Source: G965222505 sp965222505 (GTDB taxonomy: Bacteria; Bacteroidota; Rhodothermia; Rhodothermales; DATKEJ01). From it: DNA of 64,000 nucleotides. The position numbers and the translations under genes were made by a program. Location: positions 1,674,001 to 1,738,000 of the forward strand of contig OZ244956.1 of NCBI GenBank assembly GCA_965222505.1, given 5' to 3'. A model generated the notes under the pieces. That model had not been told where the DNA came from. It did not search any database and saw nothing but the letters and a program-made list of their open reading frames with translations. Numbering within the stretch: position 1 is the stretch's first letter; every line of letters begins with the position of its first letter. This document shows positions 52,410 through 61,420 of this stretch, piece after piece.

Positions 52410-54197
52410 TCAATACCCCACCGCCGCATCTTCCCCTCTAGGATCAGGGCCTCCGAGTAGCAAACGGCGTTCCTGTTGGATAATGGTTTCCGAGAGGCCG
52501 AAGGGGTCCAGGATGGACGATATGTTTTCGTACTGCACCAAAATCCCGTCGGCGCGGCCCGAGTAGCCCCGGCGCGGCATCATCATCCACCCGCGTACTT
52601 CCAGATTGCGTATCACATCCGGCTGAAGGGCAAAGGGTTCGTAGAACATCATGTCCGGGAGCCATTGGTGATGAATACGCGGCACCGCCACCGCCTCCTG
52701 AATGCTCATGCCGTGGTCAATCACGTGCAGCATCACCTGAAATACGGTGGTGATGATGGTAGACCCACCCGGAGAGCCGATCACCATAAAGAGCCGCCCC
52801 TGAGGATCTTCAACGATGGTAGGCGTCATGGAAGAGAGCATCCGTTTGCCTGGGGCAATGGCATTGGCCTCCGTGCCAACCAGCCCAAACATGTTCGGCT
52901 CGCCCGGCTTGGCGCTGAAATCGTCCATCTCATTGTTGAGGAAAAAGCCGGCCCCATCCACGACCACGAATGAACCATACGCCCCATTGATGGTCGTGGT
53001 CACGGAGGCAGCATTGCCCTCTTCATCCACCACGGAGTAGTGTGTGGTTTCCTGGGGTTCATGGACATAGGGGTTGCCGTGGGTGATGGCGGTGCTGCTA
53101 TCAGCCCGGTAGGGGCTAAAATCTGCCATTCGCATCGCCGTGTATTCCGGGTCGATCAGTTCGGAAACAGGAACTTCGATGAAGTCGGGGTCACCGAGCC
53201 ATTGGGCACGGTCGGCATAGACGCGGCGCATGGCTTCGCCCATCAGGTGTACGGTTTCGCTGGACCGCCACCCCATCTCCTCCAGCGGGTACGGAGCCAC
53301 AGCGTTCAGGAGTTGCATCAGGGCCACCCCGCCGGACGATGGCGGGGCCATAGACAGCACCCGATAGCCACGATAGCGGCCGATGACCGGCGGGCGTTCA
53401 ACGGCCTCGTAATCTTCCAGATCGGCATGGGTAATTAGGCCCCCGCCGCGTTGCATTTCGGCTACAATGAGATCGGCGGTTTTGCCTTTGTAGAAGCCGT
53501 CCCGGCCTTGCCGGGCGATGCGTTCGAGGACCCGTGCGAGGTCGGGTTGTTTGAACACCTCCTGGGGTTGATATTTTTTCGTCGAATCCCCTTTGGTGAA
53601 GTAGTGGGCCGTACTTTCAAATTCAGAGAAGGTCTTATAGAAACCGTTGAACCGTTCGGCGTGCCGTTTGCTGAGTACGAAGCCGTCACGGGCCAGTTGG
53701 ATGGCCGGGGCCAGTACCGCCTCCCGAGGAAGGCGACCGTAGGTTTCATGGGCCTTGAGTAACCCGGCTACGGACCCCGGTACACCTGAAGCAAGGTATC
53801 CCCGGCGGCTCAGGTTGGGGAGGTAGTTGCCTTCTTCGTCGAGGTACATGTCTCGGCTTGCAGCGCCTGGGGCCATTTCCCGATAATCGAAGGTGGTGGT
53901 GGTGCCATCAGCCATGCGCAGGACCATAAATCCACCCCCGCCGATGTTGCCGGCCACGGGGAAGGTGACCGCCAGGGCAAAGCCGGTGGCAACGGCGGCA
54001 TCAACGGCATTCCCCCCCTGTTTGAGCATCGCGATGCCCGCTGCCGAGGCATCCATATGGGCCGACACAACCATCCCGTTTTCGGCTTCCACGGGGGTAC
54101 CAAACGGTTGTGCCACCAGGGCAAAAGGGGTAACCATAACCCACCCGACAAACAAGAGGCAGGTTACACAGCGTTGGATATGGGACATAGCTTTCAT
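52410..54197 (-). CDS. ggt: Gamma-glutamyltransferase
   Basis: 595 residues with signal peptide (cleavage near VAQ-P, 30). N-terminal nucleophile hydrolase: large-subunit residues YREMAPGAASRDMY and GVPGSVAGLL; autoprocessing site before Thr384 (PQE-TTHYSVVD), the nucleophile after cleavage; small subunit with NNEMDDFSAKPG and SSMTPTIV, GSPGGSTII. It hydrolyses glutathione-type bonds or transfers gamma-glutamyl groups in the periplasm. The last residues are V-G-Y and the stop (TATTGA) is the first base set of the adjacent repeat. Confidence 0.95.
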   Translation of the reverse strand: MKAMSHIQRCVTCLLFVGWVMVTPFALVAQPFGTPVEAENGMVVSAHMDASAAGIAMLKQGGNAVDAAVATGFALAVTFPVAGNIGGGGFMVLRMADGTTTTFDYREMAPGAASRDMYLDEEGNYLPNLSRRGYLASGVPGSVAGLLKAHETYGRLPREAVLAPAIQLARDGFVLSKRHAERFNGFYKTFSEFESTAHYFTKGDSTKKYQPQEVFKQPDLARVLERIARQGRDGFYKGKTADLIVAEMQRGGGLITHADLEDYEAVERPPVIGRYRGYRVLSMAPPSSGGVALMQLLNAVAPYPLEEMGWRSSETVHLMGEAMRRVYADRAQWLGDPDFIEVPVSELIDPEYTAMRMADFSPYRADSSTAITHGNPYVHEPQETTHYSVVDEEGNAASVTTTINGAYGSFVVVDGAGFFLNNEMDDFSAKPGEPNMFGLVGTEANAIAPGKRMLSSMTPTIVEDPQGRLFMVIGSPGGSTIITTVFQVMLHVIDHGMSIQEAVAVPRIHHQWLPDMMFYEPFALQPDVIRNLEVRGWMMMPRRGYSGRADGILVQYENISSILDPFGLSETIIQQERRLLLGGPDPRGEDAAVGY

Positions 54198-54319
54198 TCA
54201 GATAGTGGTGTAGCAGGTCTGGGAAAGTATCTATTCCCTCCTGAAAGCGCAAATACACGGATGCCGCTAACGGCTCAGCACACCGCCGCAGGGATGTTCT
54301 ATTTTAGCTAAACCCGACC

Positions 54320-54350
54320 TTGTAAACCACTTCCGGACACCGTATCTTTG
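54320..54350 (+). promoter_or_regulatory. Bacteroidetes-type promoter
   Basis: TTG (54320-54322), exactly 20 bp, then TATCTTTG (54343-54350). It is 109 bp upstream of the small membrane-peptide gene at 54460, so it would drive that and possibly the SSS symporter. Confidence 0.75.
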
Positions 54351-54459
54351 GTGTTGAGCCTTGCGCTTGTTATACGATACAGTCAGCATTGGAGGGCGCT
54401 ACGTGTCTGTATTGTGTATCACCTGATTGTTTGCCCCCCCCCACGCTTTAGGAGGCGTC

Positions 54460-54549
54460 ATGCACAAACTGGATCAAATCATCAAGGTGATGACGGTCGG
54501 TACCGTTGTTGTTACCGTGATGCTTGTAGTTGTTTTTCGTTTGATCTAA
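54460..54549 (+). CDS. 29-residue single-span membrane peptide
   Basis: ATG preceded by a perfect AGGAGG (54449-54454 region, 6-bp spacing). Sequence MHKLDQIIKVMTVGTVVVTV is continued by MLVVVFRLI: a charged N-terminus and one long hydrophobic helix (about 9-26), ending in Arg-Leu-Ile. Stop TAA at 54547. Strong ribosome-binding site, promoter and a symporter gene 177 bp downstream support a real gene, perhaps a small regulatory or subunit peptide. No family match is claimed. Confidence 0.7.
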   Translation: MHKLDQIIKVMTVGTVVVTVMLVVVFRLI

Positions 54550-54559
54550 GGGTTTAGCA

Positions 54560-54594
54560 GGTGCGGATTGGCACGCACCACCCCTTGTTTCTTT
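54560..54594 (+). terminator. Weak terminator/attenuator hairpin after membrane peptide
   Basis: GGTGCG/CGCACC stem (54560-54579) followed by a T-rich stretch (TTGTTTCTTT). May let only part of the transcript continue into the symporter. Confidence 0.45.
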
Positions 54595-54634
54595 CCATTG
54601 CTATCTTAGCACAACAGCCTATCCACCACGACAG

Positions 54635-54663
54635 GTTGAACGGGATTATGCTATTCGTTCAAC
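54635..54663. promoter_or_regulatory. 8-bp inverted repeat upstream of SSS symporter
   Basis: GTTGAACG (54635-54642) and CGTTCAAC (54656-54663) with a 13-base loop, 63 bp before the symporter start. Could be an operator or a leader hairpin. Confidence 0.5.
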
Positions 54664-54725
54664 ACCGTTATCCCAAAGGATGACGTACCACCTTGCCCTT
54701 TTCCCATCCTCTGTGACACGTCATT

Positions 54726-56534
54726 ATGGTCCTTTCTACGCTTGACTGGTTTTTCATTGGTGCGTACTTCCTGATTTCGTTCGGCATTGCGCTCTTTTAC
54801 TACCGCCGGGCCTCACGCAGCACTTCCGAATTTTTCCTTTCGGGCCGGTCCATGCCCTGGTGGCTGGCCGGTACCAGCATGGTGGCTACCACATTTGCTG
54901 CGGATACTCCGCTGGCCGTTACCGAACTGGTCAACCAAAGCGGAATTGCCGGCAACTGGCTCTGGTGGAATGCGGCCTTGGGTGCGATGCTCACGGTCTT
55001 TTTCTTTGCCCGGCTCTGGCGGCGCAGCGGCGTTTTGACCGACGTGGAATTTGTGGAGATGCGCTACAGCGGGCCTGCAGCAGCCTGGCTACGGGGCATC
55101 AAAGCCCTGTACTTCGGCCTGCTGATGAACTGCATCATCCTGGGCTGGGTAGCGCTGGCCATGGAAACCGTCATCCGTATCCTCTTCCCTGAACTGACCC
55201 TCTTCGGCCAAACCTCGTTTAGTTTTTTAGGCATTACGTTTAGCGCGCACCTCGCCATTGTGGGTATCCTGATGATGATCGTGGCCGTCTACAGCCTGCT
55301 TTCTGGCTTATGGGGCGTGGCGGTAACCGATGTATTCCAGTTTGTGATTGCGATGGCCGGCTCTATCCTGCTGGCGTTTTATGCCCTCAAAACGCCGGCC
55401 GTCGGCGGCCTCTCCGGATTGGTTGAGAAGCTCCCGGAAACCACCTTTCAGTTTTTGCCGAGCGTCGGGAGTGCCGTGGAAGGGGCGGGGGTCCTGACGC
55501 TGAGCATTGCCGCCTTTGTGGCCTACCTGGGCGTGCAATGGTGGTCCAGTTGGTACCCCGGCTCGGAACCCGGCGGGGGGGGCTACGTGGCCCAGCGCAT
55601 GATGAGTGCCAAGGATGAGAAGCACTCGCTCCTGGCAACCCTGTGGTTCACGGTGGCCCATTATTGCGTCCGGCCATGGCCCTGGATTCTGGTGGCCCTG
55701 TGTGCGATGATTCTCTACCCCAACCTGGATGCCAACAATGCCCGAGAAGGGTTCGTCCTGGTGATGCGGGATGTATTGCCCTCCGGCGTCCTCGGTCTCC
55801 TGGCTGCGGCATTTTTGGCCGCGTTTATGAGTACCGTCTCCACGCAACTCAACTGGGGTACCTCCTACGTGGTCAACGATTTCTGGCGGCGGTTCGTCAA
55901 ACCCAACGGCGACGAAAAATACTACGTGCGCGTTTCCCGCATCACAACGTTCCTCATCGGGGTCTTTGCCTTCCTGATCACCACCCAACTGAACTCGATT
56001 GCCCAGGCGTGGAGCCTGGTGCTAACCGCCTCAGCCGGGCTGGGGTTGGTCTTGATCCTGCGCTGGTACTGGTGGCGCATCAATGCCTGGAGTGAACTCA
56101 CGGCGACCCTGGTGCCGATTGCCCTGGCCGCCATGATCCCATTCAGCGAAACGATGGCGACCCTGTTCAACCAGTTTCCGACCAACCTTTTCGTCGTGGT
56201 GGCCATCACCTCAGCCATCTGGCTCATCGTGACGTTCCTGACGGCCCCCACCGACGATGCAACCCTGGATGCCTTCTACCGTAAGACCTATCCAGGCGGT
56301 CCCGGTTGGGCTCCTCTTGCGGCCCGCCACCCAGACGTTCCCACACAAGCCAATCTTGGCAGCCTCGCTCTGAACTGGATCGCGGGTTGCCTGCTCGTCT
56401 ACCTGACCCTGTTTGGCCTCGGCTACTTCCTGTTTGGCGAAACCCTCCGCAGCCTGGTTTGCCTGGCCATCGCCGCCGCCGCCGGATTTTTCCTGTACCG
56501 CAACCTCAACCGACAAGGGTATAGGGTGCTTTAG
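54726..56534 (+). CDS. Sodium/solute symporter (SSS family)
   Basis: 602 residues with about 13 membrane helices. Family hallmarks: FFLSGRSMPWWLAGTSMVATTF (split FFLSGRSMPWW), ADTPLAVTELV, and a late LAAAFLAAFMSTVSTQLNWGTSY region equivalent to the Na-binding helix 9 of vSGLT-type carriers. Substrate unknown (sugars, proline and others are carried by relatives). The start MVLSTLDWFF lacks a strong ribosome-binding site. A 29-residue membrane peptide precedes it. The stop directly abuts the GC-rich element copy B. Confidence 0.93.
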   Translation: MVLSTLDWFFIGAYFLISFGIALFYYRRASRSTSEFFLSGRSMPWWLAGTSMVATTFAADTPLAVTELVNQSGIAGNWLWWNAALGAMLTVFFFARLWRRSGVLTDVEFVEMRYSGPAAAWLRGIKALYFGLLMNCIILGWVALAMETVIRILFPELTLFGQTSFSFLGITFSAHLAIVGILMMIVAVYSLLSGLWGVAVTDVFQFVIAMAGSILLAFYALKTPAVGGLSGLVEKLPETTFQFLPSVGSAVEGAGVLTLSIAAFVAYLGVQWWSSWYPGSEPGGGGYVAQRMMSAKDEKHSLLATLWFTVAHYCVRPWPWILVALCAMILYPNLDANNAREGFVLVMRDVLPSGVLGLLAAAFLAAFMSTVSTQLNWGTSYVVNDFWRRFVKPNGDEKYYVRVSRITTFLIGVFAFLITTQLNSIAQAWSLVLTASAGLGLVLILRWYWWRINAWSELTATLVPIALAAMIPFSETMATLFNQFPTNLFVVVAITSAIWLIVTFLTAPTDDATLDAFYRKTYPGGPGWAPLAARHPDVPTQANLGSLALNWIAGCLLVYLTLFGLGYFLFGETLRSLVCLAIAAAAGFFLYRNLNRQGYRVL

Positions 56535-56537
56535 TAT

Positions 56538-56680
56538 GGCGCTCGCGGCCGGAGGTTTGGGGCCGCAGTGCGGGAGAACGTTGGGGCCGCTCGCGCTGTT
56601 AGTTGTGCGCTCGCGAAGGGGTTGGCAGGCCGCATTGCGGGAAGGTATTGAGGCGCTCGCTGGTTGTTAGTTGTAAAGGT
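56538..56680. repeat. GC-rich intergenic element, copy B (inverted relative to 52268-52409)
   Basis: Begins 4 bp after the symporter stop with GGCGCTCGCGGCC, contains CCGCAGTGCGG and CCGCATTGCGG, and ends with TGGTTGT, TAGTTGT heptads and AAAGGT. It brackets, with copy A, a 4.1-kb block holding ggt, the membrane peptide and the symporter. Confidence 0.9.
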
Positions 56681-56700
56681 AAGGAAAACAAAAACAACGA

Positions 56701-56755
56701 GCCTGCGTCAGCAGGCGTACAACTAACCACAAACCACAAGCCTGCACCAGCAGGC
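56701..56755. repeat. Two tandem hairpin units before RNase R
   Basis: GCCTGC-GTCA-GCAGGC (56701-56716) and GCCTGC-ACCA-GCAGGC (56740-56755), 39 bp apart, joined by heptad-like ACAACTA, ACCACAA, ACCACAA and followed by ACAATTA, ACAACCA, ACAATAA. The loop changes while the stem stays constant. Confidence 0.8.
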
Positions 56756-56782
56756 GTACAATTAACAACCAACAATAACCTA

Positions 56783-58906
56783 TTGAAAACCAACCGTAAA
56801 CACATCTGGCGTGATGTACTTAAACTGCTGAAGAATAACGGCCATAAAACGTATCGCGCCAAAGAAATAGCCAAGCAACTCGGCTACAAGAATAACAAAC
56901 TTTACCGCGCCTTCCGTGATGTCCTCTCCGAAATGGAGCGCAACGGCATCGTCACCCGCGTTAAGGGTGGGCGCTACACCTTTAGAAAAAATAGAAAAAA
57001 ACAACGGCCGATGCAGGCTGAAGGCATCCTCCGCGTGAACCCCAAAGGCTTCGGCTTCGTCACAATGGATGATCAACGGGAAGACCTGTTTGTGCCGCCC
57101 TTCAAACAAGGTACCGCGCTCGATGGGGACCGCGTCCGGGTGGGCCTCTCTGCCCGCTCCCGTCACGACCGAAAACGTGAGGCCGAAGTCCTGGAAGTCC
57201 TGGAACGCCGCCGTACCCAAACCGTCGGCACCTTTACCAAATCCGGACACTTTGCTTTTGTCCGTCCTGACGACCAGAACCTGACGCACGACGTTTACGT
57301 CCCTCGCGCCTCCTTCAACGGTGCAAAAAACGGAGACAAGGTGCTCGTCTCCATCGACCAGTTCGATGACCCCAAAGCCGCACCTGAAGGCCGGGTGCTG
57401 GATGTGCTGGGCGCGGCCAATGACCCCGGCATTGCGGTACTCTCCATTGCGATGAGCAAGGACTTTAAGGCGGGCTTTCCGAAGGAAGTCATCGAAGCCG
57501 CAGCGGCTCTTTCTGCGGAAATCATCGCGTCGGAAATCAGCCGTCGGCTGGACCTGCGCACAAAACGTACGTTCACCATCGACCCGGACGATGCCAAGGA
57601 TTTTGATGATGCCATCCACATCGAACGCCTCGAAAACGGCAACTTCGAAGTGGGCGTCCACATCGCCGATGTGAGCCACTATGTGCGGCCCGGTACGCCA
57701 TTGGATGCCGAAGCCTACCAACGGGCCACGAGCGTCTACCTCGTTGACCGCGTTATTCCGATGCTACCCGAGAAGCTGTCCAATGAAGCCTGCTCCCTGC
57801 GGCCCCATGAGGACAAGCTCACCTACTCCTGCCTCATGGAGGTCTCTCCCACGGGCGTGGTCCAACACTACGACATCCGGGAGACGGTCATTCACTCACA
57901 CCAGCGTTTCACCTATGCCGAAGCCCAGGCCCTCATCGAAAACCCCGAAGCTGAACACGAACTGGCCGCCGATGTACGGATGGCCCAGGAACTGGCCAAG
58001 GTGCTCACAACCCTCCGCTTCGGAAGCGGCTCTGTGGATTTTGACAAACCGGAAGTGCAGGTAATCCTGGAAGCATCGGGAACGCCGATTCGGATTCAGC
58101 GCAGGCCCCGGCAAGCCGCCAACCGGCTGATCGAAGAGTTTATGCTGCTGGCTAACCGAACGGTGGCGGCCCACCTGGGCAAAAATCGCCGGGCCGACCG
58201 GCCGTTCGTCTACCGCATCCACGACCTCCCCAATGCCGAGCAAATCAATACCCTGGCCGAATACGTCAAGGTCTTTGGGCACGAACTGCCCCTGACCGAC
58301 GGCAACGTAAAGCCGGAAGACCTGAACGCCTTGCTCGCATCGGTACGTGGCCTGCCCGAAGAACCCATCATTCAGGAAGCCGCCCTCCGGTCCATGTCGA
58401 AGGCCATCTACAGCGTGGACAACATCGGGCACTTTGGGCTGGGGTTTAAGCATTACACCCACTTTACCAGCCCCATCCGGCGGTATCCGGACCTGATCGT
58501 ACATCGGCTTCTCAAGGCTTATGGTGCCAACAAAGCCCTCAGCGTGGGTAACCTGGCCAAGCAGTGCGAGCATTGCTCATTCCGCGAGCGCGCCGCCGAA
58601 GAAGCCGAGCGGGAGTCCGTCAAGTTGAAACAGGTAGAATACATGCAACAGCACGTTGGCGAAACGTTTTCCGGCGTGGTAAGCGGGGTTACACGATTTG
58701 GCGTTTTCGTAGAATTGGACGATATTCTGGTAGAAGGCCTCGTTCATGTACGCGACATGGACGATTACTATTCCTATGAGGAGCACAGGTATGCGCTGGT
58801 GGGTGAAAGCACCGGACGAACCATTCGTCTGGGCAATGCCGTAACCGTTCAGGTGACAGCCGCCAACCCGGATACCCGGCAAATTGATTTTGTCTTTATC
58901 GAATGA
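56783..58906 (+). CDS. rnr: Ribonuclease R (RNase II family)
   Basis: 707 residues from TTG 56783. An open frame extends to ATG 56603 but its 60 extra codons lie in repeat DNA (EPASAGVQLTTN-type text), so I exclude them. Winged-helix-like start (RAKEIAKQLGYKNNKLYRAF), cold-shock OB domains (GFGFVTMDDQREDLFVPP), RNB catalytic core with DPDDAKDFDDAIH, HIADVSHYVRPG and YRIHDLP, and a C-terminal S1 domain (FSGVVSGVTRFGVFVELDD). It degrades structured RNA 3' to 5'. The following lipoprotein gene is 12 bp away. Confidence 0.93.
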   Translation: MKTNRKHIWRDVLKLLKNNGHKTYRAKEIAKQLGYKNNKLYRAFRDVLSEMERNGIVTRVKGGRYTFRKNRKKQRPMQAEGILRVNPKGFGFVTMDDQREDLFVPPFKQGTALDGDRVRVGLSARSRHDRKREAEVLEVLERRRTQTVGTFTKSGHFAFVRPDDQNLTHDVYVPRASFNGAKNGDKVLVSIDQFDDPKAAPEGRVLDVLGAANDPGIAVLSIAMSKDFKAGFPKEVIEAAAALSAEIIASEISRRLDLRTKRTFTIDPDDAKDFDDAIHIERLENGNFEVGVHIADVSHYVRPGTPLDAEAYQRATSVYLVDRVIPMLPEKLSNEACSLRPHEDKLTYSCLMEVSPTGVVQHYDIRETVIHSHQRFTYAEAQALIENPEAEHELAADVRMAQELAKVLTTLRFGSGSVDFDKPEVQVILEASGTPIRIQRRPRQAANRLIEEFMLLANRTVAAHLGKNRRADRPFVYRIHDLPNAEQINTLAEYVKVFGHELPLTDGNVKPEDLNALLASVRGLPEEPIIQEAALRSMSKAIYSVDNIGHFGLGFKHYTHFTSPIRRYPDLIVHRLLKAYGANKALSVGNLAKQCEHCSFRERAAEEAERESVKLKQVEYMQQHVGETFSGVVSGVTRFGVFVELDDILVEGLVHVRDMDDYYSYEEHRYALVGESTGRTIRLGNAVTVQVTAANPDTRQIDFVFIE

Positions 58907-58918
58907 GGAGGTACGCTC

Positions 58919-59755
58919 ATGCACACACGCCTGATTGTTTATCCCTATGTCGTTTTGTGTTTGTGCATCATGCCGGCCCTGTTGGGCTGCGATAGCGAAT
59001 CTGCACCGGATCCCCCTCCAACGCTTGAATTGATCGAAACCTTCGAGACTTCCGGCATTGCAGAGCCATCCGGCATCGTATTCCATACGGGCCGCAATGC
59101 GCTGTTTGTGGCCGGAGACAAGGGCGACATTGCTGAATACACCACAGCCGGAGCCTTCATCCGAGCCGAACGCATCCGGGATGCCTCCTTTGAAGGCATT
59201 ACGTTTAACCCGAACACCGGACTGCTGTATGTAGCCGTTGAAGGGTTGGACCAAATCATCGAGGTCGAACCGGGCCAACTACGGTCTACCCGCGTGTTCG
59301 ACGTGACACGCACTTTTAACGGGCAAACGGTATTGGGGGAAGGGGGGCAAGGCCTCGAAGGCATCACCTTTGTACCGGACGACACACATCCAGAAGGCGG
59401 TTCCTTTTTTGTCGTTAACCAGACTTCGATGCTGGGCAATACCGAAGAACCGTCGGCCCTGTTCGAGGTATCCATTTCCCTGGGGGACAGTAGCAAACTG
59501 AAAGGGACCATCGTGCAGCAACTCAACCTGGAAATGACGGACCTCTCCGGCGTGTTCTATGACGGTTCCCGCAACCTGTTTTACCTTGTCAGCGACGACA
59601 ACAACGCCCTGCTCGAAGTCAGCCGGACCGGCTCTATACTGGATTCCCATCGGCTGCTCGGCCAAACGCAGGAGGGGCTCACCCTGGACCATAGCGGCCT
59701 CCTCTACATCGCCCAGGACAACGGCGGCATCCTCAAAATCCTTTGGAACCGGTAG
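58919..59755 (+). CDS. SdiA-regulated (YjiK-like) domain lipoprotein
   Basis: 278 residues. GAGGAGG precedes the ATG. Lipobox PALLG-C (Cys near 24) after a long hydrophobic region. The rest is a beta-propeller with repeated motifs: EPSGIVFHTGRNALFVAGDKG, FEGITFNPNTGLLYVAVEG, LEGITFVPDDTH, DLSGVFYDGSRNLFYLVSDDN, GLTLDHSGLLYIAQDNGG (blades). The pattern matches SdiA-regulated proteins. Probably surface-exposed and calcium-binding; ligand unknown. Ends 26 bp before a convergent gene. Confidence 0.85.
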   Translation: MHTRLIVYPYVVLCLCIMPALLGCDSESAPDPPPTLELIETFETSGIAEPSGIVFHTGRNALFVAGDKGDIAEYTTAGAFIRAERIRDASFEGITFNPNTGLLYVAVEGLDQIIEVEPGQLRSTRVFDVTRTFNGQTVLGEGGQGLEGITFVPDDTHPEGGSFFVVNQTSMLGNTEEPSALFEVSISLGDSSKLKGTIVQQLNLEMTDLSGVFYDGSRNLFYLVSDDNNALLEVSRTGSILDSHRLLGQTQEGLTLDHSGLLYIAQDNGGILKILWNR

Positions 59756-59780
59756 CGTGACCGCTTCAGCGATCCTTCCT

Positions 59781-60578
59781 TCAACCGGACCGGGTGCGTT
59801 TATCTGAAGCAGTTGGCCGCGCTTTGCCCATCACATACCCTTCAACATCTACATCCACAGACGGGGCAGGTGTTGTTTCCCCCACATCGGCGGGGGCGGC
59901 AATGAGCCAAGCCTCGACCTGCGCCATGAGGGTGTTGAATTCGTCGATCTCCTTATACCCTTGCCGCCGTAGACCATAGAAGGAACCCGCTCCAACCAGC
60001 AAGGCTGCGACCGTGAAAATGGCCCCAATGAGGGTCTGTTCAGAATCCCCAGAGGACAGGGCGGAAAGCATGATCACCAGAAACATGATAAAAAAAGTGC
60101 CCATTCCCATGCCGATCCCGAAGACCTGGTTCCACTTGTTACGCTCAAACGTAACGCGGGAGCCAGTCCCCTCATCTTCGACGAACACGCGCACAGGGGC
60201 ATAGTTCTCGGTGGCGGCGCTGGCCCACGCAAAGCCGTTTTTGAGTTCAGTGAGTACGCCTTCGGTGCCAAATGTATGGCGGACGGCGGCCAGCAGACGC
60301 TGCCGCGTAGCCGCATCTATGCGGCTGGAGAAGACCTGCGTCCGGCGAATCTCGACGGGCATGCCCCAAAAGAAACGTTGTGCCGGGATCCGGTCTGGCC
60401 GCAGCAAATCGGCGGCGGCGGCGCGGATATGGGCCGGATCAATACCGGCAGCCTGACCGGCTTCTTCGAGGTCGGTCAGAGACAGTTGCGGCTTGACTTC
60501 AACCTGGGCACGCTGTTGCCGCTCAACGGCAAGGGCAAAGATGCGCTGGGCATCCTCTTCTGAAAACGTACGGTTCAT
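59781..60578 (-). CDS. Uncharacterised two-TM protein
   Basis: 265 residues starting at MNRTFSEEDAQRIF; a longer in-frame extension upstream is unlikely coding. N-terminal helical region (about 1-60; EEDAQRIFALAVERQQRAQ and LTDLEEAGQAAGIDPAHIRAA) reads like a regulator-type helix bundle found in membrane-anchored proteins. Middle part is beta-rich (65-150). Two transmembrane segments lie near 155-180 and 187-205. The tail (about 215-265) is polar. No known family assigned. Cytoplasmic N-terminus likely. Confidence 0.7.
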   Translation of the reverse strand: MNRTFSEEDAQRIFALAVERQQRAQVEVKPQLSLTDLEEAGQAAGIDPAHIRAAAADLLRPDRIPAQRFFWGMPVEIRRTQVFSSRIDAATRQRLLAAVRHTFGTEGVLTELKNGFAWASAATENYAPVRVFVEDEGTGSRVTFERNKWNQVFGIGMGMGTFFIMFLVIMLSALSSGDSEQTLIGAIFTVAALLVGAGSFYGLRRQGYKEIDEFNTLMAQVEAWLIAAPADVGETTPAPSVDVDVEGYVMGKARPTASDKRTRSG

Positions 60579-60675
60579 AGACCGAAAATATAACACTTTC
60601 CCTGGAAATATCCCCAGACCACACACAGGTTTTGAACGAAAATAAGGTAATCCTCGAAGGCCACCCTGACGCAAT

Positions 60676-61407
60676 TCATACGATCAGATACCCCATTGCA
60701 TCGGCAGCCTCGGCGATGAGGGAGCGTACCTGCTCAACGTCGGCGGAGGTCAGGTTTTCCTGCCAGCGGCCCACACGTACGGTATGGTCCGGGCGCGAGT
60801 AGGGCTTTGAGGTCTCGGCCTCGACGAAGTCTTTGTTGTTGGTGTTCTGTACCCGATTGGCCCAGGCCTGCAGGGCCTCTGTACAGGCGGCAGGGTCCAG
60901 GCCCACATCTCGGCAAATGTGCTCTGCCAAACCATACGGATCCTGGATCATGTCTTCAAAGCGCAAGATGTTTGCCAGGTGCCGCACGGGCGCAAACCCC
61001 GCTGTGTTCAGATAGGCCCAATGGTATGCACACCGTTCCAACAGGGGCCGGTCCAACCAATCTTGCCAATCCGGCGGGCGCGGGTGATGCCCCCAGTTTT
61101 GGGCAATGCCGATCCGCAATGAGCAGATCGTGTCCAGCGGATGCCGCACCTGCCAGTAGATGTGCACCAGCCCCGGCACATGGCGTAGCCAATGATCTAG
61201 TGGAAAAGACAGGCCGGGCGTGGCCGGATAACCTGGACTCTCCTGCGGTACTTTCACGGCAATGGACGAGACATAATCCAGTTCCAGGAGCGTGGCATAG
61301 TTCGGCTCGCTGTAATAGGCATAGCCGGGTAGGTCCTTGAAGAGTTCACCCAGAATGGAGGTACCGCTTCGGCCACAGCCGAGGATCATGACATGATGGA
61401 CGCTCAT
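60676..61407 (-). CDS. Sulfotransferase-family protein
   Basis: 243 residues from ATG 61407 (MSVHHVMILGCGRSGTS). The N-terminal ILGCGRSGTSILGELF is the 5'-phosphosulfate-binding loop, and YWQVRHPLDTICSLR (Arg/Asp) is the 3'-phosphate-binding strand; NILRFEDMIQDP and the RVGRWQENLT segment complete the pattern. It transfers sulfate from PAPS to a carbohydrate or other acceptor in the cytoplasm. The gene lies 13 bp after the pilin-like gene at 61421, suggesting common transcription. Confidence 0.85.
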   Translation of the reverse strand: MSVHHVMILGCGRSGTSILGELFKDLPGYAYYSEPNYATLLELDYVSSIAVKVPQESPGYPATPGLSFPLDHWLRHVPGLVHIYWQVRHPLDTICSLRIGIAQNWGHHPRPPDWQDWLDRPLLERCAYHWAYLNTAGFAPVRHLANILRFEDMIQDPYGLAEHICRDVGLDPAACTEALQAWANRVQNTNNKDFVEAETSKPYSRPDHTVRVGRWQENLTSADVEQVRSLIAEAADAMGYLIV

Positions 61408-61420
61408 GATAGGGCGGTGA

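Noticed and set aside
56603..56782. Extended N-terminus of RNase R from the upstream ATG
   Set aside because: Those codons lie in repeat DNA and read like repeat text; family members start near the helix that begins at 56783.
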